Under the pieces are notes generated by a model. The model saw nothing but the letters and a program-made list of their open reading frames with translations, was not told where the DNA came from and made no database searches. 64,000 nucleotides of DNA from Cyanobacteria bacterium FACHB-502 (GTDB lineage Bacteria; Cyanobacteriota; Cyanobacteriia; Elainellales; Elainellaceae). Each line of letters starts with the position of its first letter. Position 1 is the first letter of the stretch. The position numbers and the translations under genes are program-made. Below are positions 1 to 9,391 of the stretch, one piece after another. The stretch spans positions 24,893 through 88,892 of the forward strand of contig JACJNZ010000077.1 in NCBI GenBank assembly GCA_014695325.1. Reading direction: 5' to 3'.

Positions 1-111
1 AACACAAGCAACGTTACCCCCATCCCCTCATCCACCCTTTACCCCACCCTCCCAGCCAAAGTTGCTAGAATTCGAGCAATCCCCCGCGTCCGATGCTTTC
101 GCCCTTCTTCT

Positions 112-1308
112 ATGACCCTCACCCCCATCCTCCTGGAACTGGAAAAGCACCGTCAGCAATTCCCGGCACTGCGGCAAAAAGCCTATTTTAACTATGGTGG
201 ACAGGGACCCATGACCCAGAGCGCAATCGATGCGATTATGCATGGGCATCAGTTCCTTCAGGAAATTGGACCGTTTTCTGACGAAGCGAATCGCTGGCTG
301 ATGCAGGAAGGGCAAAAAATGCGAGAGACGATCGCCGTTGAGCTGGGTGTTTCGATCGCGACCGTTGCGCTGACTGAAGATGTGACCGTGGGCTGCAATA
401 TTGCGCTGTGGGGTGTGGATTGGCAAGCGGGAGATCATCTGCTGCTGTCGGACTGTGAGCATCCAGGGGTGATTGCAGCAGCGCAGGAGATTAGGCGACG
501 GTTTGGCGTAGAAATTACCACCTGCCCCCTGCGGTCAACGCTGAACGAAGGGGATCCGGTGGCGACCCTTGCAGCGCATCTCAAGCCGACAACTCGGATG
601 GTCGCGATTAGCCATATTCTGTGGAACACCGGGCAGGTCTTGCCGCTAAAGGAAATCGCATCAGTATGCCACAGCTACCCGACTAAGGGAGAGCCAATTT
701 ATTTGCTGGTAGATGCGGCGCAGTCGGTGGGAATGCTGCCTCTAAATCTGGATGCCCTGGACGTGGATTTTTATGCTTTTACCGGGCACAAGTGGTGGTG
801 TGGTGCAGCCGGAATCGGGGGACTATACGTTCGATCGCCTGTTCTGGAAACCTTTAGCCCGACGTTTATTGGCTGGCGCGGCATTACAAAAGATGCCAAA
901 GGCAATCCGACCGGATGGCAGCCCGACGGACGACGGTTTGAAATTGCCACCTCAGACTATACGTTATTTGCCGGGTTGAGACAGGCGATCGCCACCCATC
1001 GCACTTGGGGCACTACCGAAGCTCGCTATCAGCGTATTTTGCATCTCAGCCGCATTCTCTGGCAAAAGCTGAACAACATTCCCTGGATTCGATGCCTTCG
1101 TACAAGTCCGCCGGAGTCGGGGCTGGTGTCGTTTCAGGTGATGGGGCAGGAGGACAACGTTCACGGGCGACTGGTGCAGTTCCTTGAAAAGCGGGGCTTT
1201 TTGCTGCGGACGATTCTCGACCCGGACTGCGTGCGCGCCTGCGTGCATTATTTGACGCTGGAATCTGAAATCGATCGCCTCATCGAAACGATCGAAAAAT
1301 TTCAGTAA
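112..1308 (+). CDS. PLP-dependent class V aminotransferase, cysteine desulfurase / cyst(e)ine lyase type
   Basis: This 398-residue protein has the fold-type I layout of the NifS/IscS/isopenicillin-epimerase superfamily. The motif around residue 227 (FTGHKWWCGAAG) holds the lysine expected to bind pyridoxal phosphate, and LLVDAAQSVG upstream holds the cofactor-contacting aspartate. The length fits cyanobacterial cyst(e)ine C-S lyases and cysteine desulfurases, which release sulfur from cysteine or cystine for Fe-S assembly. I cannot separate desulfurase, lyase and selenocysteine-lyase activity from sequence alone. The ATG is the first start after the AT-poor leader. No clear Shine-Dalgarno is visible, and no Fe-S assembly genes are adjacent. 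Confidence 0.85.
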   Translation: MTLTPILLELEKHRQQFPALRQKAYFNYGGQGPMTQSAIDAIMHGHQFLQEIGPFSDEANRWLMQEGQKMRETIAVELGVSIATVALTEDVTVGCNIALWGVDWQAGDHLLLSDCEHPGVIAAAQEIRRRFGVEITTCPLRSTLNEGDPVATLAAHLKPTTRMVAISHILWNTGQVLPLKEIASVCHSYPTKGEPIYLLVDAAQSVGMLPLNLDALDVDFYAFTGHKWWCGAAGIGGLYVRSPVLETFSPTFIGWRGITKDAKGNPTGWQPDGRRFEIATSDYTLFAGLRQAIATHRTWGTTEARYQRILHLSRILWQKLNNIPWIRCLRTSPPESGLVSFQVMGQEDNVHGRLVQFLEKRGFLLRTILDPDCVRACVHYLTLESEIDRLIETIEKFQ

Positions 1309-1443
1309 TTGGTCAAGCTCCTCTCTATCTCCCGATAGAAACCATTGAAAAAATCCAATAATTTATCCAAGCCGTAGCACTTGTTACGGTAACTTCATGA
1401 ACGTACGTTAAGCTACGAAAAGTAGGAATTTTTTGACCGAGCT

Positions 1444-1471
1444 GATTTGACTGGGTTGATTTGACTGGGTT
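1444..1471. repeat. 14-bp perfect tandem repeat in the leader of the NDH-2 gene
   Basis: Two exact head-to-tail copies of GATTTGACTGGGTT are followed by a partial third (GAACTG). They lie 38 bp before the NADH dehydrogenase start. Each copy contains TTGACT, which resembles a -35 hexamer, so copy number could affect promoter spacing. That role is inference. Confidence 0.75.
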
Positions 1472-1509
1472 GAACTGAAAGTAGAGATAGCAAGTAGAGT
1501 CAGAGCGTT

Positions 1510-2895
1510 ATGCAAACTTCTGTACAGCAACCTGCCCCTCCTTCTGGGCGGCATCAAGTGGTGATTGTCGGTGGCGGATTTGGTGGCCTGTATGCCGCGA
1601 AAGCCTTTCGACGTGCCCCCGTCGATGTAACGCTAATCGATAAGCGTAATTTTCACTTATTCCAGCCTTTGCTATATCAGGTTGCAACGGGAAGCCTCTC
1701 TCCTGCTGATATTTCCTCGCCGCTTCGCAGCATTTTGAGTCGCCACAGAAATACCCATGTGCTGTTGGAAGAAGTCACTGACATCGACCCGGAACGCCAG
1801 GTCGTCATCATGCCGGGCATGGAGCAGCCCTACGACACGCTGATTATCGCCACGGGCGTGAGCCACTTCTATTTTGGGAATGACCAGTGGAAGTCGATCG
1901 CCCCCGGACTGAAAACCGTCGAAGACGCGCTGGAAATTCGCCGCAAGATTTTCATGGCGTTTGAAGCAGCCGAAAAAGAAACCGATCCTGAAAGACGGCG
2001 GGCGTGGCTCAATTTCGTCGTGGTGGGTGGCGGTCCGACCGGGGTGGAACTGGCAGGCGCAATCTCAGAACTAGCCCATAAAACGCTAAAGGACGATTTT
2101 CGCAAGATTGACACCAGCGAGGCACAAATTATTCTGCTGGAAGGAGTCGATCGCGTGCTGCCGCCCTACCCACAGGAACTATCCGAGAAAGCGATGGCGT
2201 CGCTGCAAAAGCTGGGCGTGACCGTTCGGACCAAAACCCTGGTTACTCAGATCGACGGCGACACTGTGACGGCAAAAGAGGGCGATCGCATCGAGCAAAT
2301 CCCGGCAAAAACGGTGCTGTGGGCAGCCGGAGTCAAGGCATCGGGAATGGGCGAAGTGCTGGAAAAACGCACGGGCGCAACGCTCGATCGAGCGGGACGA
2401 GTGATGGTCGAACCCGATTTGAGCGTTTCGAACTATCCCAATATTTTTGTGATTGGCGATCTGGCGCACTTTGCTCACCAGGAAGGAAAAGTGCTACCGG
2501 GTGTGGCTCCCGTTGCCATGCAGCAGGGGCAGTATGTGGCGAAACTGATTTGGCAGCGACTTCATCAGTTGACTTTGCCGCCGTTTAGCTATTCTGACTT
2601 CGGTAGCATGGCGGTGATCGGGCAAAACGAAGCGGTGGTCAATCTAGGCTTTGTCAAATTCACAGGCATTCTGGCATGGCTATTCTGGATGTTCGCTCAC
2701 ATTTACTATCTCATTGAGTTTGATAACAAGCTGGTGGTCATGATCCAGTGGGGCTGGAGCTACTTTACGCGCAAGCGTGGAGCTAGACTGATCACCGGAG
2801 AAGCTGACCTATTTGAGGTAGGCATTGATGCCAAAGGCGAGTTCCATGTACCAGAGCATCCAAGGGAGCATCAGAATACACCTGTGAATGTGTAG
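1510..2895 (+). CDS. Type II NAD(P)H dehydrogenase (NDH-2), FAD-dependent
   Basis: The 461-residue protein is a single-subunit, non-proton-pumping NAD(P)H:quinone oxidoreductase of the Ndb family. The FAD Rossmann motif VVIVGGGFGGLYAAKAF is at residues 18-34 and the second, NAD-binding motif FVVVGGGPTGVELAG is near residue 170. A late FAD-contact motif (IFVIGDLAHF) and the C-terminal hydrophobic stretch ILAWLFWMFAHIYYLIEF are typical of membrane-attached NDH-2 enzymes. It would pass electrons to plastoquinone and help set redox state in the thylakoid or plasma membrane. It appears monocistronic. Which Ndb paralogue it is (A, B or C) cannot be told here. Confidence 0.93.
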   Translation: MQTSVQQPAPPSGRHQVVIVGGGFGGLYAAKAFRRAPVDVTLIDKRNFHLFQPLLYQVATGSLSPADISSPLRSILSRHRNTHVLLEEVTDIDPERQVVIMPGMEQPYDTLIIATGVSHFYFGNDQWKSIAPGLKTVEDALEIRRKIFMAFEAAEKETDPERRRAWLNFVVVGGGPTGVELAGAISELAHKTLKDDFRKIDTSEAQIILLEGVDRVLPPYPQELSEKAMASLQKLGVTVRTKTLVTQIDGDTVTAKEGDRIEQIPAKTVLWAAGVKASGMGEVLEKRTGATLDRAGRVMVEPDLSVSNYPNIFVIGDLAHFAHQEGKVLPGVAPVAMQQGQYVAKLIWQRLHQLTLPPFSYSDFGSMAVIGQNEAVVNLGFVKFTGILAWLFWMFAHIYYLIEFDNKLVVMIQWGWSYFTRKRGARLITGEADLFEVGIDAKGEFHVPEHPREHQNTPVNV

Positions 2896-3022
2896 CCAGC
2901 TTGGATACGACTTTTTCAGACTTGAGCGGCTGACTTTTTTAGGCTGAGTCAACAAAAGCACTGGCTTAGGGTAGAGACATGGCGAAAAGGCGTCACTCAA
3001 CCTAAGGTTCAGGAGAAATTCC

Positions 3023-3124
3023 ATGAGACACACGGTGGATGCAGAAATTGGGGCACCGCTAGCCCGTTTCACCACTCACTTTAATTTCTGTGGTGTTGTG
3101 TCAAATTGGTGTTGTGTGACCTAA
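3023..3124 (+). other. Possible 33-codon small ORF in the gap after NDH-2
   Basis: An ATG preceded by AGGAG with seven-base spacing opens a 33-codon frame ending in TAA. The peptide begins MRHTVDAEIG and ends GVVSNWCCVT. I recognise no family and see no other coding signal. The good ribosome site is the only support. The rest of the 2896-3480 gap holds a hairpin at 3170-3206 and no gene I can defend. Confidence 0.15.
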
Positions 3125-3169
3125 CAGCGGATTGTGAATCCGAACCGCCCTCCGACTCTTCCAATGCTA

Positions 3170-3206
3170 GGGGAACTTAGTGCTTCTAAGGATTCTAAAG
3201 TTCCCC
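3170..3206. repeat. Imperfect hairpin (GGGGAACTTAG / CTAAAGTTCCCC)
   Basis: The arms GGGGAACTTAG and CTAAAGTTCCCC pair with a single bulge around a 14-nt loop. A closely related structure lies at 38726-38762, so this looks like one member of a dispersed palindromic family. No U-tract follows the stem. Confidence 0.5.
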
Positions 3207-3480
3207 GAAATTGGGAACCCGATTGGGAAATCGCGGGGGCGATGTAAAACTTCTGATGCTTCTCCAACAATTTCTCAGGCTCCCTCCGGGGGGTAAAACA
3301 CTTCCCTTACCTTTCTATCTTTTGATGCTCCGTGGGCTGCCGGAGGTCTATGAATTGAGGGATTGCGATCGGCTAATGGCTATGCAATGGTAAGAGAAAT
3401 TACGGAATGTCCGTATCTTTCCCGAGTCGTTGTATTAAAGTTTTATTCCCTAAGGTCGTTTATTATCCCAAGGATTGCCT

Positions 3481-3903
3481 GTGACTCCCTTACCCCGCTC
3501 TAGTTCTTCCTCGATAACGCTTGCTGCTCAAACCCTGGTTTTGAGAATTGACGGGCTCCGTAGCCAAAAAGGTGTGGTTCATCTTGCCGTTTTTGCCAGT
3601 GCAGATGGATATCCTAAAGACATCAGCCGTGCCGTGCGATCGGGCAGTTTTGAAGTGGACGAAGCCCTGCTCGAAATTGAGCTGCCGGATTTGCCCTACG
3701 GGAAATATGCCGTGACTGTGCATCATGACGAGAATATGGACGGTCAACTGAACTTCAACGCGATCGGTATTCCCCAAGAAGGCATCGGCTTTTCGAGTAA
3801 TCCTCCAATCTGGCTCGGTGCCCCTTCATTTGAAAAAGCGGCATTTGAGTTTGGTGCAAATCAGTCGATCGTCTCGATTACCATGAAATACCTCTTGAAG
3901 TAG
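3481..3903 (+). CDS. DUF2141 domain protein
   Basis: The protein of about 140 residues matches the DUF2141 pattern. A beta-rich domain starts at VHLAVFASADGYP, continues through LPYGKYAVTVHHDENMDGQL, and ends with a glycine/asparagine-rich turn (GIGFSSNPP) before PSFEKAAFEF. Members are often secreted or periplasmic and have no assigned activity. I choose GTG at 3481 because AAGGA lies 7 bp upstream; a TTG two codons earlier is possible. No ATG is available. The 3' end overlaps the convergent acyltransferase gene by 26 bp. Confidence 0.75.
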   Translation: MTPLPRSSSSSITLAAQTLVLRIDGLRSQKGVVHLAVFASADGYPKDISRAVRSGSFEVDEALLEIELPDLPYGKYAVTVHHDENMDGQLNFNAIGIPQEGIGFSSNPPIWLGAPSFEKAAFEFGANQSIVSITMKYLLK

Positions 3904-5089
3904 CCTCAGTCAGGATATCGAGATTTTGCTGCACGGTTTGCTGAAGCTGGCGTGTAAGCTGGTTGACCGTACTGGTGCGATCGGCACGGTAGGCAGCATA
4001 ATAATCTTTGAGATTCACAGGTTCACCAATTCGCAGAAATGCCTGTCGATGTCCCTTAGGGGCAGGCTGGTCGATGCCGAAAACTTCGCGCTCTAGGCGG
4101 ATCAGCGTGTCTAAAAATCTTTCTGGCGTTGGCTTCGCAGCAACATAACCGTCGTAGATCGCATCAAAATTCAACACTCGTCGCCCAGCGCGAAACATTA
4201 CATCCAGCGCGTCTGCTCCGTCTGCCATCAAAGTATTGTGATGGGCTTCCAGCGTGTTCAGAATTCGATAAACCCGCTCCCGATCTGGTTCTGTAGTGGC
4301 TGAGGTGATCTCCAGTTGTTGTTCGCAGCGATCGAGCACTTCGGCTTTGAGCCGGGCAATGCGCTGATTCCAGTCGGCTCCCGGCACAGGCATGAGATTG
4401 GCTTCCTGTTCACAGCGATCGATCACCACCGCCCCCACCCGCCGCAGCCGTTCATACACATCGCCCTCCGACGAAATACGTAACGCCTGTTCTAATCGCC
4501 TCAGGGTTTGGTGAATCACCGGAGCCATTTTGCCCGTGTAGCGATACTTGAGGCTGATCGGCACAATGCACAAATCTGGAGCTGCCTCGCCCTGCTTCAT
4601 TTTGCGGCTGATTGCCTGAAGTGCCATTTGCACCGCGCCCGATCGAAACGGCATCACGGTATCATTCTGAAACGAACAGCCGCCTTCGGGGAAAATCACC
4701 AGCTTGGTCTTTGGCTGTTGCAGCAGGTTGAGCGTGTAAGCAATGCTGTCGCGATCGGCTAAGCCGCGACGAATCGAATAAGCTCCCAATCGCTGATACA
4801 GCCAACCCTGCCAGCCGCGAAACGGTTCATGCGCGGTCAGGTAATAAAACGGTTCCTGAAGCAGCGACGACAGCAAAAAAACCGCCTTCGGATCATCAAA
4901 CGTCGGATGATTACACACCAGCAAACACGATCGCCCCTTCAGCGTCTCAAGCTGCACCCTCGGATCAGAGCTAATCACCAGTTCCAGCCGATAGCACAAT
5001 CGAACTATCCAGGGCGCAATTTGCTGAAGCCCTCGCAAGAGCGGGAGATTAATTTGGGCAGGATAAAACGGCTGCGATCGAGGTTTCAT
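3878..5089 (-). CDS. PlsC-like glycerophosphate/lysophospholipid acyltransferase
   Basis: The 403-residue protein has the acyltransferase block I motif (VCNHPTFDD, the NHx4D histidine-aspartate pair) and block III (VIFPEGGCSF), as in 1-acyl-glycerol-3-phosphate acyltransferases. It would transfer fatty acyl chains to glycerolipid precursors at the membrane. The 150-residue C-terminal extension (EVLDRCEQQLEI onward) is helical and not part of the core fold. ATG at 5089 (MKPRSQPFY) is chosen over an in-frame TTG at 5167. The exact acyl acceptor is unknown. Confidence 0.8.
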   Translation of the reverse strand: MKPRSQPFYPAQINLPLLRGLQQIAPWIVRLCYRLELVISSDPRVQLETLKGRSCLLVCNHPTFDDPKAVFLLSSLLQEPFYYLTAHEPFRGWQGWLYQRLGAYSIRRGLADRDSIAYTLNLLQQPKTKLVIFPEGGCSFQNDTVMPFRSGAVQMALQAISRKMKQGEAAPDLCIVPISLKYRYTGKMAPVIHQTLRRLEQALRISSEGDVYERLRRVGAVVIDRCEQEANLMPVPGADWNQRIARLKAEVLDRCEQQLEITSATTEPDRERVYRILNTLEAHHNTLMADGADALDVMFRAGRRVLNFDAIYDGYVAAKPTPERFLDTLIRLEREVFGIDQPAPKGHRQAFLRIGEPVNLKDYYAAYRADRTSTVNQLTRQLQQTVQQNLDILTEATSRGISW

Positions 5090-5240
5090 GAGCAGACACA
5101 GAGACAAACATACCAATTCCTTCCACCCCACGGGAAAGGCTTTTTTCAGTCTAAAGGTGATCTGCAAGACTGGTAGAAATATTCTCTGGATGAGTGCATC
5201 TTGCTTGCTTGTTCATCTCATGATTCAGCAACACCATTAC

Positions 5241-5276
5241 TCGTTGAATCGATCGTTAAATCGATCATTGAATTAA
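5241..5276. repeat. Three imperfect 12-bp tandem repeats
   Basis: TCGTTGAATCGA, TCGTTAAATCGA and TCATTGAATTAA follow one another in the intergenic space before the phosphatase gene. They overlap CGATCG cores and are probably slippage products. Confidence 0.6.
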
Positions 5277-5365
5277 ACTGAATTACTCGATCGGAAGAGG
5301 CTGAGTTGGCAGTTCTGCGGCATTGTGTGACTAGATTCTGTTTTTAACCGTTTTCTAAACAACCT

Positions 5366-6001
5366 ATGAGCCTGAAGCTTCATTTTTTGCGCCACGGGGA
5401 AACGACTTACAGCCAAACCGGGGGCTACTGCGGCGAAATTGACCCGGATTTGACAGCGGAAGGACATCTCATGGCAGCTGACTTTGGCAAAGCTTATCAA
5501 GACGTGGACTGGGAGGCAATCTACGTTAGCCCGATGCGGCGCACAATCGCCACTGCGAAACCGCTTTGTGATGCGATCGGCATGGAAATGCAGCTTCGAG
5601 ACGGACTGAAGGAAATTCGCTATGGCAAATGGGAAGGCAAAACTCAGCAGGAAGTGCAATCCGAGTTTCACGATGATTACATCAACTGGTTGACCGAACC
5701 CGCTTGGAATCCGCCCACAGGCGGCGAAACTTCGGTGCAAATTGCCAGTCGCGCCTCGCTCGTGATTGCCGAGATCGAAGCAAAGCATACGGGCAATGTG
5801 CTGGTGGTTTCCCACAAAGCCACGATTCGGATTTTGCTATGCAGTCTATTAGGCATTGATTTGGGACGCTATCGCGATCGCATTGGTCTGCTGGCGGCTT
5901 CGATGAGTGTGGTGAAGTTTAACATTCATGGTCCGATGCTGGAAATTTTGGGCGATCGCTCCTATATGGACAAAACGTTGCGCGATCGACCGGGAACTTG
6001 A
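5366..6001 (+). CDS. Histidine phosphatase (phosphoglycerate mutase-like)
   Basis: The 211-residue protein opens with LHFLRHGETTYS. The RHG motif supplies the phospho-accepting histidine, and VVSHKATIRILL supplies the second catalytic histidine. This is the branch-1 histidine phosphatase family, which includes phosphoglycerate mutases and small-molecule phosphatases such as CobC-type alpha-ribazole phosphatase. The substrate cannot be told from sequence. It ends 55 bp before the AraC regulator on the same strand, so the two may be co-transcribed. Confidence 0.85.
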   Translation: MSLKLHFLRHGETTYSQTGGYCGEIDPDLTAEGHLMAADFGKAYQDVDWEAIYVSPMRRTIATAKPLCDAIGMEMQLRDGLKEIRYGKWEGKTQQEVQSEFHDDYINWLTEPAWNPPTGGETSVQIASRASLVIAEIEAKHTGNVLVVSHKATIRILLCSLLGIDLGRYRDRIGLLAASMSVVKFNIHGPMLEILGDRSYMDKTLRDRPGT

Positions 6002-6056
6002 TGCAAAATTAAATCACCGCAGTCCTTCAACCTTCAGCGAATTAGGGGAATCGGTG

Positions 6057-6947
6057 ATGGCAGCAAAATTATCGATCGATTTTGCCCAGGAGCCAGAACA
6101 GGGCTACGAGCGCGTCTTTGCCAGGCGACCGCAGCTCACAAATCTGGCGAGGAATTGGAGCGGCATTTACTTTGCCTACGATTACCTGCCGCCCGGTGAA
6201 ACGCCAGAAGTTTGCACTAAGCAGCACGGCATCGCCATTTTTACCGATATGCCCACTTCGATTCGGGCAGAGCGACGGCTCGACGGGCAGTTTCGGCAGG
6301 AAGATGTGCAGGAAGGCGATATGGTGATTACCCCTGCAGGCGTGAGCTGTGCGACCCGGTGGAATCGAGCAGGTGGCGTAATTTTGCTGGGCGTTGAGCC
6401 AGTTCGTTTAGCACAGGCAGGGTACGAGTTTCTTGATCCCGATCGGGTTGAGCTAACCCCGCGCTTTGCCACCTCCGATCCCTTAACGCACCAACTGGGA
6501 CGATCGCTCAAGCAGGCGATTGAGCAAGATGCGATCGGTAACCGTCTTTATGCCGAAACTCTGGAAAACACGCTGATGGTGCATCTGCTCCAGCATTACA
6601 CGGTTCGTCCGCTCAAGCTGCAAACTGAAGTTGAACGACTGCCACACCACCAGATTCAGGAGGTGATCGACTACATTCACGCCCATCTGGATCAGGATTT
6701 GAGCTTGAGTGAACTGGCGAGCGTTGCCCAGATGAGTCCCCACTATTTTGCTCAGCGATTCAAGCAGGCGACCGGCATGAGTCCGCATCAGTTTGTGATT
6801 CGCTGTCGCGTCGAACGGGCAAAACAGCTCTTAAAGCAGGGACGATCGATCGCCGAAACTGCCTTGCTGGTCGGCTTTGTCGATCAAAGCCACTTGAATC
6901 GCCACTTCAAACGACAATTTGGCATCACCCCCAAAATGCTGCGCTAA
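6057..6947 (+). CDS. AraC-family transcriptional regulator
   Basis: The 296-residue protein has an N-terminal sensor region (cupin-like, about residues 1-170). At the C-terminus is a complete AraC DNA-binding domain with two helix-turn-helix units: DLSLSELASVAQMSPHYFAQ, then SIAETALLVGFVDQSHLNRH and the closing KRQFGITPKMLR. ATG at 6057 is chosen because GGGGAA lies just upstream; GTG at 6054 is an alternative. A longer frame from 5928 overlaps the phosphatase and is unlikely. The target and ligand are unknown. Confidence 0.85.
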   Translation: MAAKLSIDFAQEPEQGYERVFARRPQLTNLARNWSGIYFAYDYLPPGETPEVCTKQHGIAIFTDMPTSIRAERRLDGQFRQEDVQEGDMVITPAGVSCATRWNRAGGVILLGVEPVRLAQAGYEFLDPDRVELTPRFATSDPLTHQLGRSLKQAIEQDAIGNRLYAETLENTLMVHLLQHYTVRPLKLQTEVERLPHHQIQEVIDYIHAHLDQDLSLSELASVAQMSPHYFAQRFKQATGMSPHQFVIRCRVERAKQLLKQGRSIAETALLVGFVDQSHLNRHFKRQFGITPKMLR

Positions 6948-7049
6948 CCCAATCGATCGCAAAAATCTCCAAAAATCGGAAAAATCTCCAAGATTCCTTT
7001 TCTGCTCCTGCTGATACTGAAAGCAGCCTATTCGTTGGAGGTATGAAAA

Positions 7050-8162
7050 ATGCAATCGCTCGATTTTCAAACTAACTTTATTGATTTGCTCAACGGCTTC
7101 GGGATTCCCACAGGCACAGCGAAGGCGATCTGGATGCCAATTCCAATGATTTTGATTATTACGTTTGCAACATTGTTCGCGCTGGTCACAACCTGGATGG
7201 AGCGCAAAGTCTCGGCGGCAGCTCAGCAGCGAATTGGTCCAGAGTTTATGGGTCCATTTGGCATTCTGGTTCCGATCGCCGATGTCTTAAAACTCCTCAC
7301 TAAAGAGAACATTTTGGCAAATCGGGTCGATCGCTGGCTATTTACCCTCGCGCCGCTGCTAGTGTTTGTGCCTGTGTTTTTGTCTTATCTGATTGTGCCG
7401 TTTGGACAAACGATCGTGATTACAAACCTGGGCATCGGTATTTTCCTTTGGATCGCGCTATCGAGCATTGCGCCGATCGGGCTATTGATGGCAGGCTACG
7501 CCTCAAATAACAAATACTCGCTGATTGGGGGACTGCGAGCGGCAGCTCAGTCGATTAGCTATGAAGTGCCCCTTGCGCTGTCGGTGCTGGCAGTGGTGCT
7601 GATGTCGAATTCGCTCAGCACGATCGACATTGTGCAGCAACAGTCAGGCTATGGCATTCTGGGCTGGAATGCGTGGCGACAGCCGATCGGCTTACTGATT
7701 TTCTGGATCGCGGCACTGGCAGAATGTGAGCGATTGCCCTTTGACCTGCCGGAAGCCGAAGAAGAGCTTGTTGCGGGACACCAGACAGAATATACGGGTA
7801 TTCGTTTCATGCTGTTTTACGGCACGTCCTACACGCAGCTTGTGCTATCGGGTCTGCTGTTTGCGGTGCTTTATCTGGGTGGCTGGGAGTTCCCGGTTTC
7901 GACGGAGGCGATCGTCCAGTGGTTCAACATCTCCCTATCCGCCCCCGTGCAAATTTTGCTGGCAGGTCTGGGCATTGTCACCACGCTGTTTAAGGCATAT
8001 CTGATGGTGTTTCTCGCAGTCCTGATTCGGTGGACGGTGCCTCGCGTGCGAATCGACCAGATTCTAGACCTCGGCTGGAAATTCATGCTGCCGATTTCTT
8101 TAGTCAATCTCATTGCAACTGCGGGATTGAAACTGGCGTTTCCTGCGGTGTTTGGCGGCTAA
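7050..8162 (+). CDS. ndhA: NAD(P)H-quinone oxidoreductase subunit 1 (NDH-1 subunit A)
   Basis: The 370-residue, eight-helix membrane protein is the NuoH/ND1 homologue that forms the quinone-binding chamber of the cyanobacterial NDH-1 complex. The diagnostic loop [20 protein letters not shown] is present, as is the early segment [19 protein letters not shown] strong GGAGGT lies 8 bp before ATG 7050. In most cyanobacteria ndhA is followed by ndhI, ndhG and ndhE. Here it is followed by about 290 non-coding bases and a convergent fasciclin gene, so it stands alone. Confidence 0.97.
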   Translation: MQSLDFQTNFIDLLNGFGIPTGTAKAIWMPIPMILIITFATLFALVTTWMERKVSAAAQQRIGPEFMGPFGILVPIADVLKLLTKENILANRVDRWLFTLAPLLVFVPVFLSYLIVPFGQTIVITNLGIGIFLWIALSSIAPIGLLMAGYASNNKYSLIGGLRAAAQSISYEVPLALSVLAVVLMSNSLSTIDIVQQQSGYGILGWNAWRQPIGLLIFWIAALAECERLPFDLPEAEEELVAGHQTEYTGIRFMLFYGTSYTQLVLSGLLFAVLYLGGWEFPVSTEAIVQWFNISLSAPVQILLAGLGIVTTLFKAYLMVFLAVLIRWTVPRVRIDQILDLGWKFMLPISLVNLIATAGLKLAFPAVFGG

Positions 8163-8233
8163 GATCTGACGGTTCGCCTGGAGCGATCGACTTCCTGATT
8201 AGATTTAACCACGTTCAGATTGAAAACGCGCAA

Positions 8234-8276
8234 AAGCTTCCAGCCGATCGCCCTAAAGCTCATTCACTGGAAGCTT
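8234..8276. repeat. 10-bp perfect inverted repeat downstream of ndhA
   Basis: AAGCTTCCAG and CTGGAAGCTT form perfect arms around a 23-nt loop, 72 bp after the ndhA stop. There is no U-run, so this may stabilise the 3' end of the mRNA rather than act as an intrinsic terminator. A further GAAGCTT follows at 8283. Nothing else is apparent between 8163 and 8454. Confidence 0.6.
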
Positions 8277-8454
8277 AGATAGAAGCTTATACAGCAGTAA
8301 AACTTGTGGGCATTGCTGATCAATGGATGAATTCTGTAAGGGGAGTTTGCAATCCAGCCCTAGCGCAGAACTTCCTATCCGATAATCCAATTTCCATTCA
8401 GCAATGCCAATTTGCGAATTGTTCTCGATTTAGCCCCTGAAATTAACCCTGGGA

Positions 8455-8856
8455 TTAGCCCATGAGAATAACGCGATCGAGCACATGAATAATCCCGTTG
8501 TCTGCTTCGATATCAGCAGCAAGCACTGTGGCGTTTTTCACCTCAAACCCATCTGAGCAGTCGATCGGGATAGGCGACCCTTCGATGGAAGTAACCGTGC
8601 CCAGTTTCGCCAGGTCTTCTTTCTTGAGCCGACCCGGAACCACATGAAACGTGAGAATCCTTGTGAGCTGTGGAATGTTTTGGACAAGCGTCGTAATTGT
8701 TCCGGGCGGGAGCTTGGCGAATGCGTCGTCATTAGGCGCAAACACCGTAAAAGGACCGGGGCTTTTTAGCACATCCACCAGGTTAGCCGCTTGAACTGCG
8801 GTGACAAGCGTGTTGAACGAACCAGCACCAACGGCAATATCAACAATGTCTGGCAT
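8455..8856 (-). CDS. Fasciclin (FAS1) domain protein
   Basis: The 133-residue protein is a single FAS1 domain. The H1 motif ([19 protein letters not shown]) and H2 motif ([16 protein letters not shown]) are both clear, and the ending [12 protein letters not shown] is classic for the fold. There is no signal peptide, as in many short cyanobacterial FAS1 proteins. FAS1 domains usually mediate adhesion or protein interaction. It converges with ndhA. Confidence 0.9.
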   Translation of the reverse strand: MPDIVDIAVGAGSFNTLVTAVQAANLVDVLKSPGPFTVFAPNDDAFAKLPPGTITTLVQNIPQLTRILTFHVVPGRLKKEDLAKLGTVTSIEGSPIPIDCSDGFEVKNATVLAADIEADNGIIHVLDRVILMG

Positions 8857-9218
8857 ATAAGAAATGACCTAACTGCGAACAAGAAGGCTGTGATTGACGC
8901 ATCAGCATCACAATAAAGAACAATACAAAATTTCGAGTAGCCTTTCAAAATAATTTTGAAGGAAAAATCTCAAGAAAGAGCGTTGCAGCGTATTTTTAAG
9001 GAGGAAGGGCTGGAGCAATCTTTAATCTTCAACAGCCTCTCGCTCTGTGCTCAGACTGCAAGACGTGCAGCTCTGACCATTACGAGACAACTCTCAATCT
9101 AGACTGCTGGAATGGGAATTAAGGGGTTACCTGAACCCAACCCGTCTTCCTTTCAACGTGCAACGCTTATTGGAAGGGAACTCATGTAGTTTCCATTGCG
9201 TAATATCTTAACCTTGAA

Positions 9219-9258
9219 ATCTATAGATAAAAATCATTAGTTCAAATATCTATGATAG
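9219..9258. promoter_or_regulatory. Repeated ATCTAT-type boxes upstream of the LysR gene
   Basis: ATCTATAGATA (9219-9229) and ATCTATGATAG (9248-9258) form two quasi-palindromic boxes 29 bp apart in the AT-rich leader between the fasciclin and LysR genes. LysR regulators commonly bind such paired dyads near their own promoter. The assignment is inference. The remainder of 8857-9391 shows nothing else I can support. Confidence 0.3.
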
Positions 9259-9391
9259 ACTTGGTTCTATAAGGAGCAAGGTTGTTCTTCTGGCTTGACT
9301 TCAGGCTAGCGTTGACCGACACCGCTCCTTTTCCGAATTTAAAGCCTCGCCGCTCGATTTTTTTGTCCCCGTTCGTTAGGAGAATTCGCAG

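Noticed and set aside
3211..3393. 60-codon frame after the hairpin at 3170
   Set aside because: Low-complexity leucine/proline content, no ribosome site, no family resemblance.
5928..6056. N-terminal extension of the AraC regulator
   Set aside because: It overlaps the 3' end of the phosphatase gene in another frame, and a better start with a ribosome site lies at 6057.
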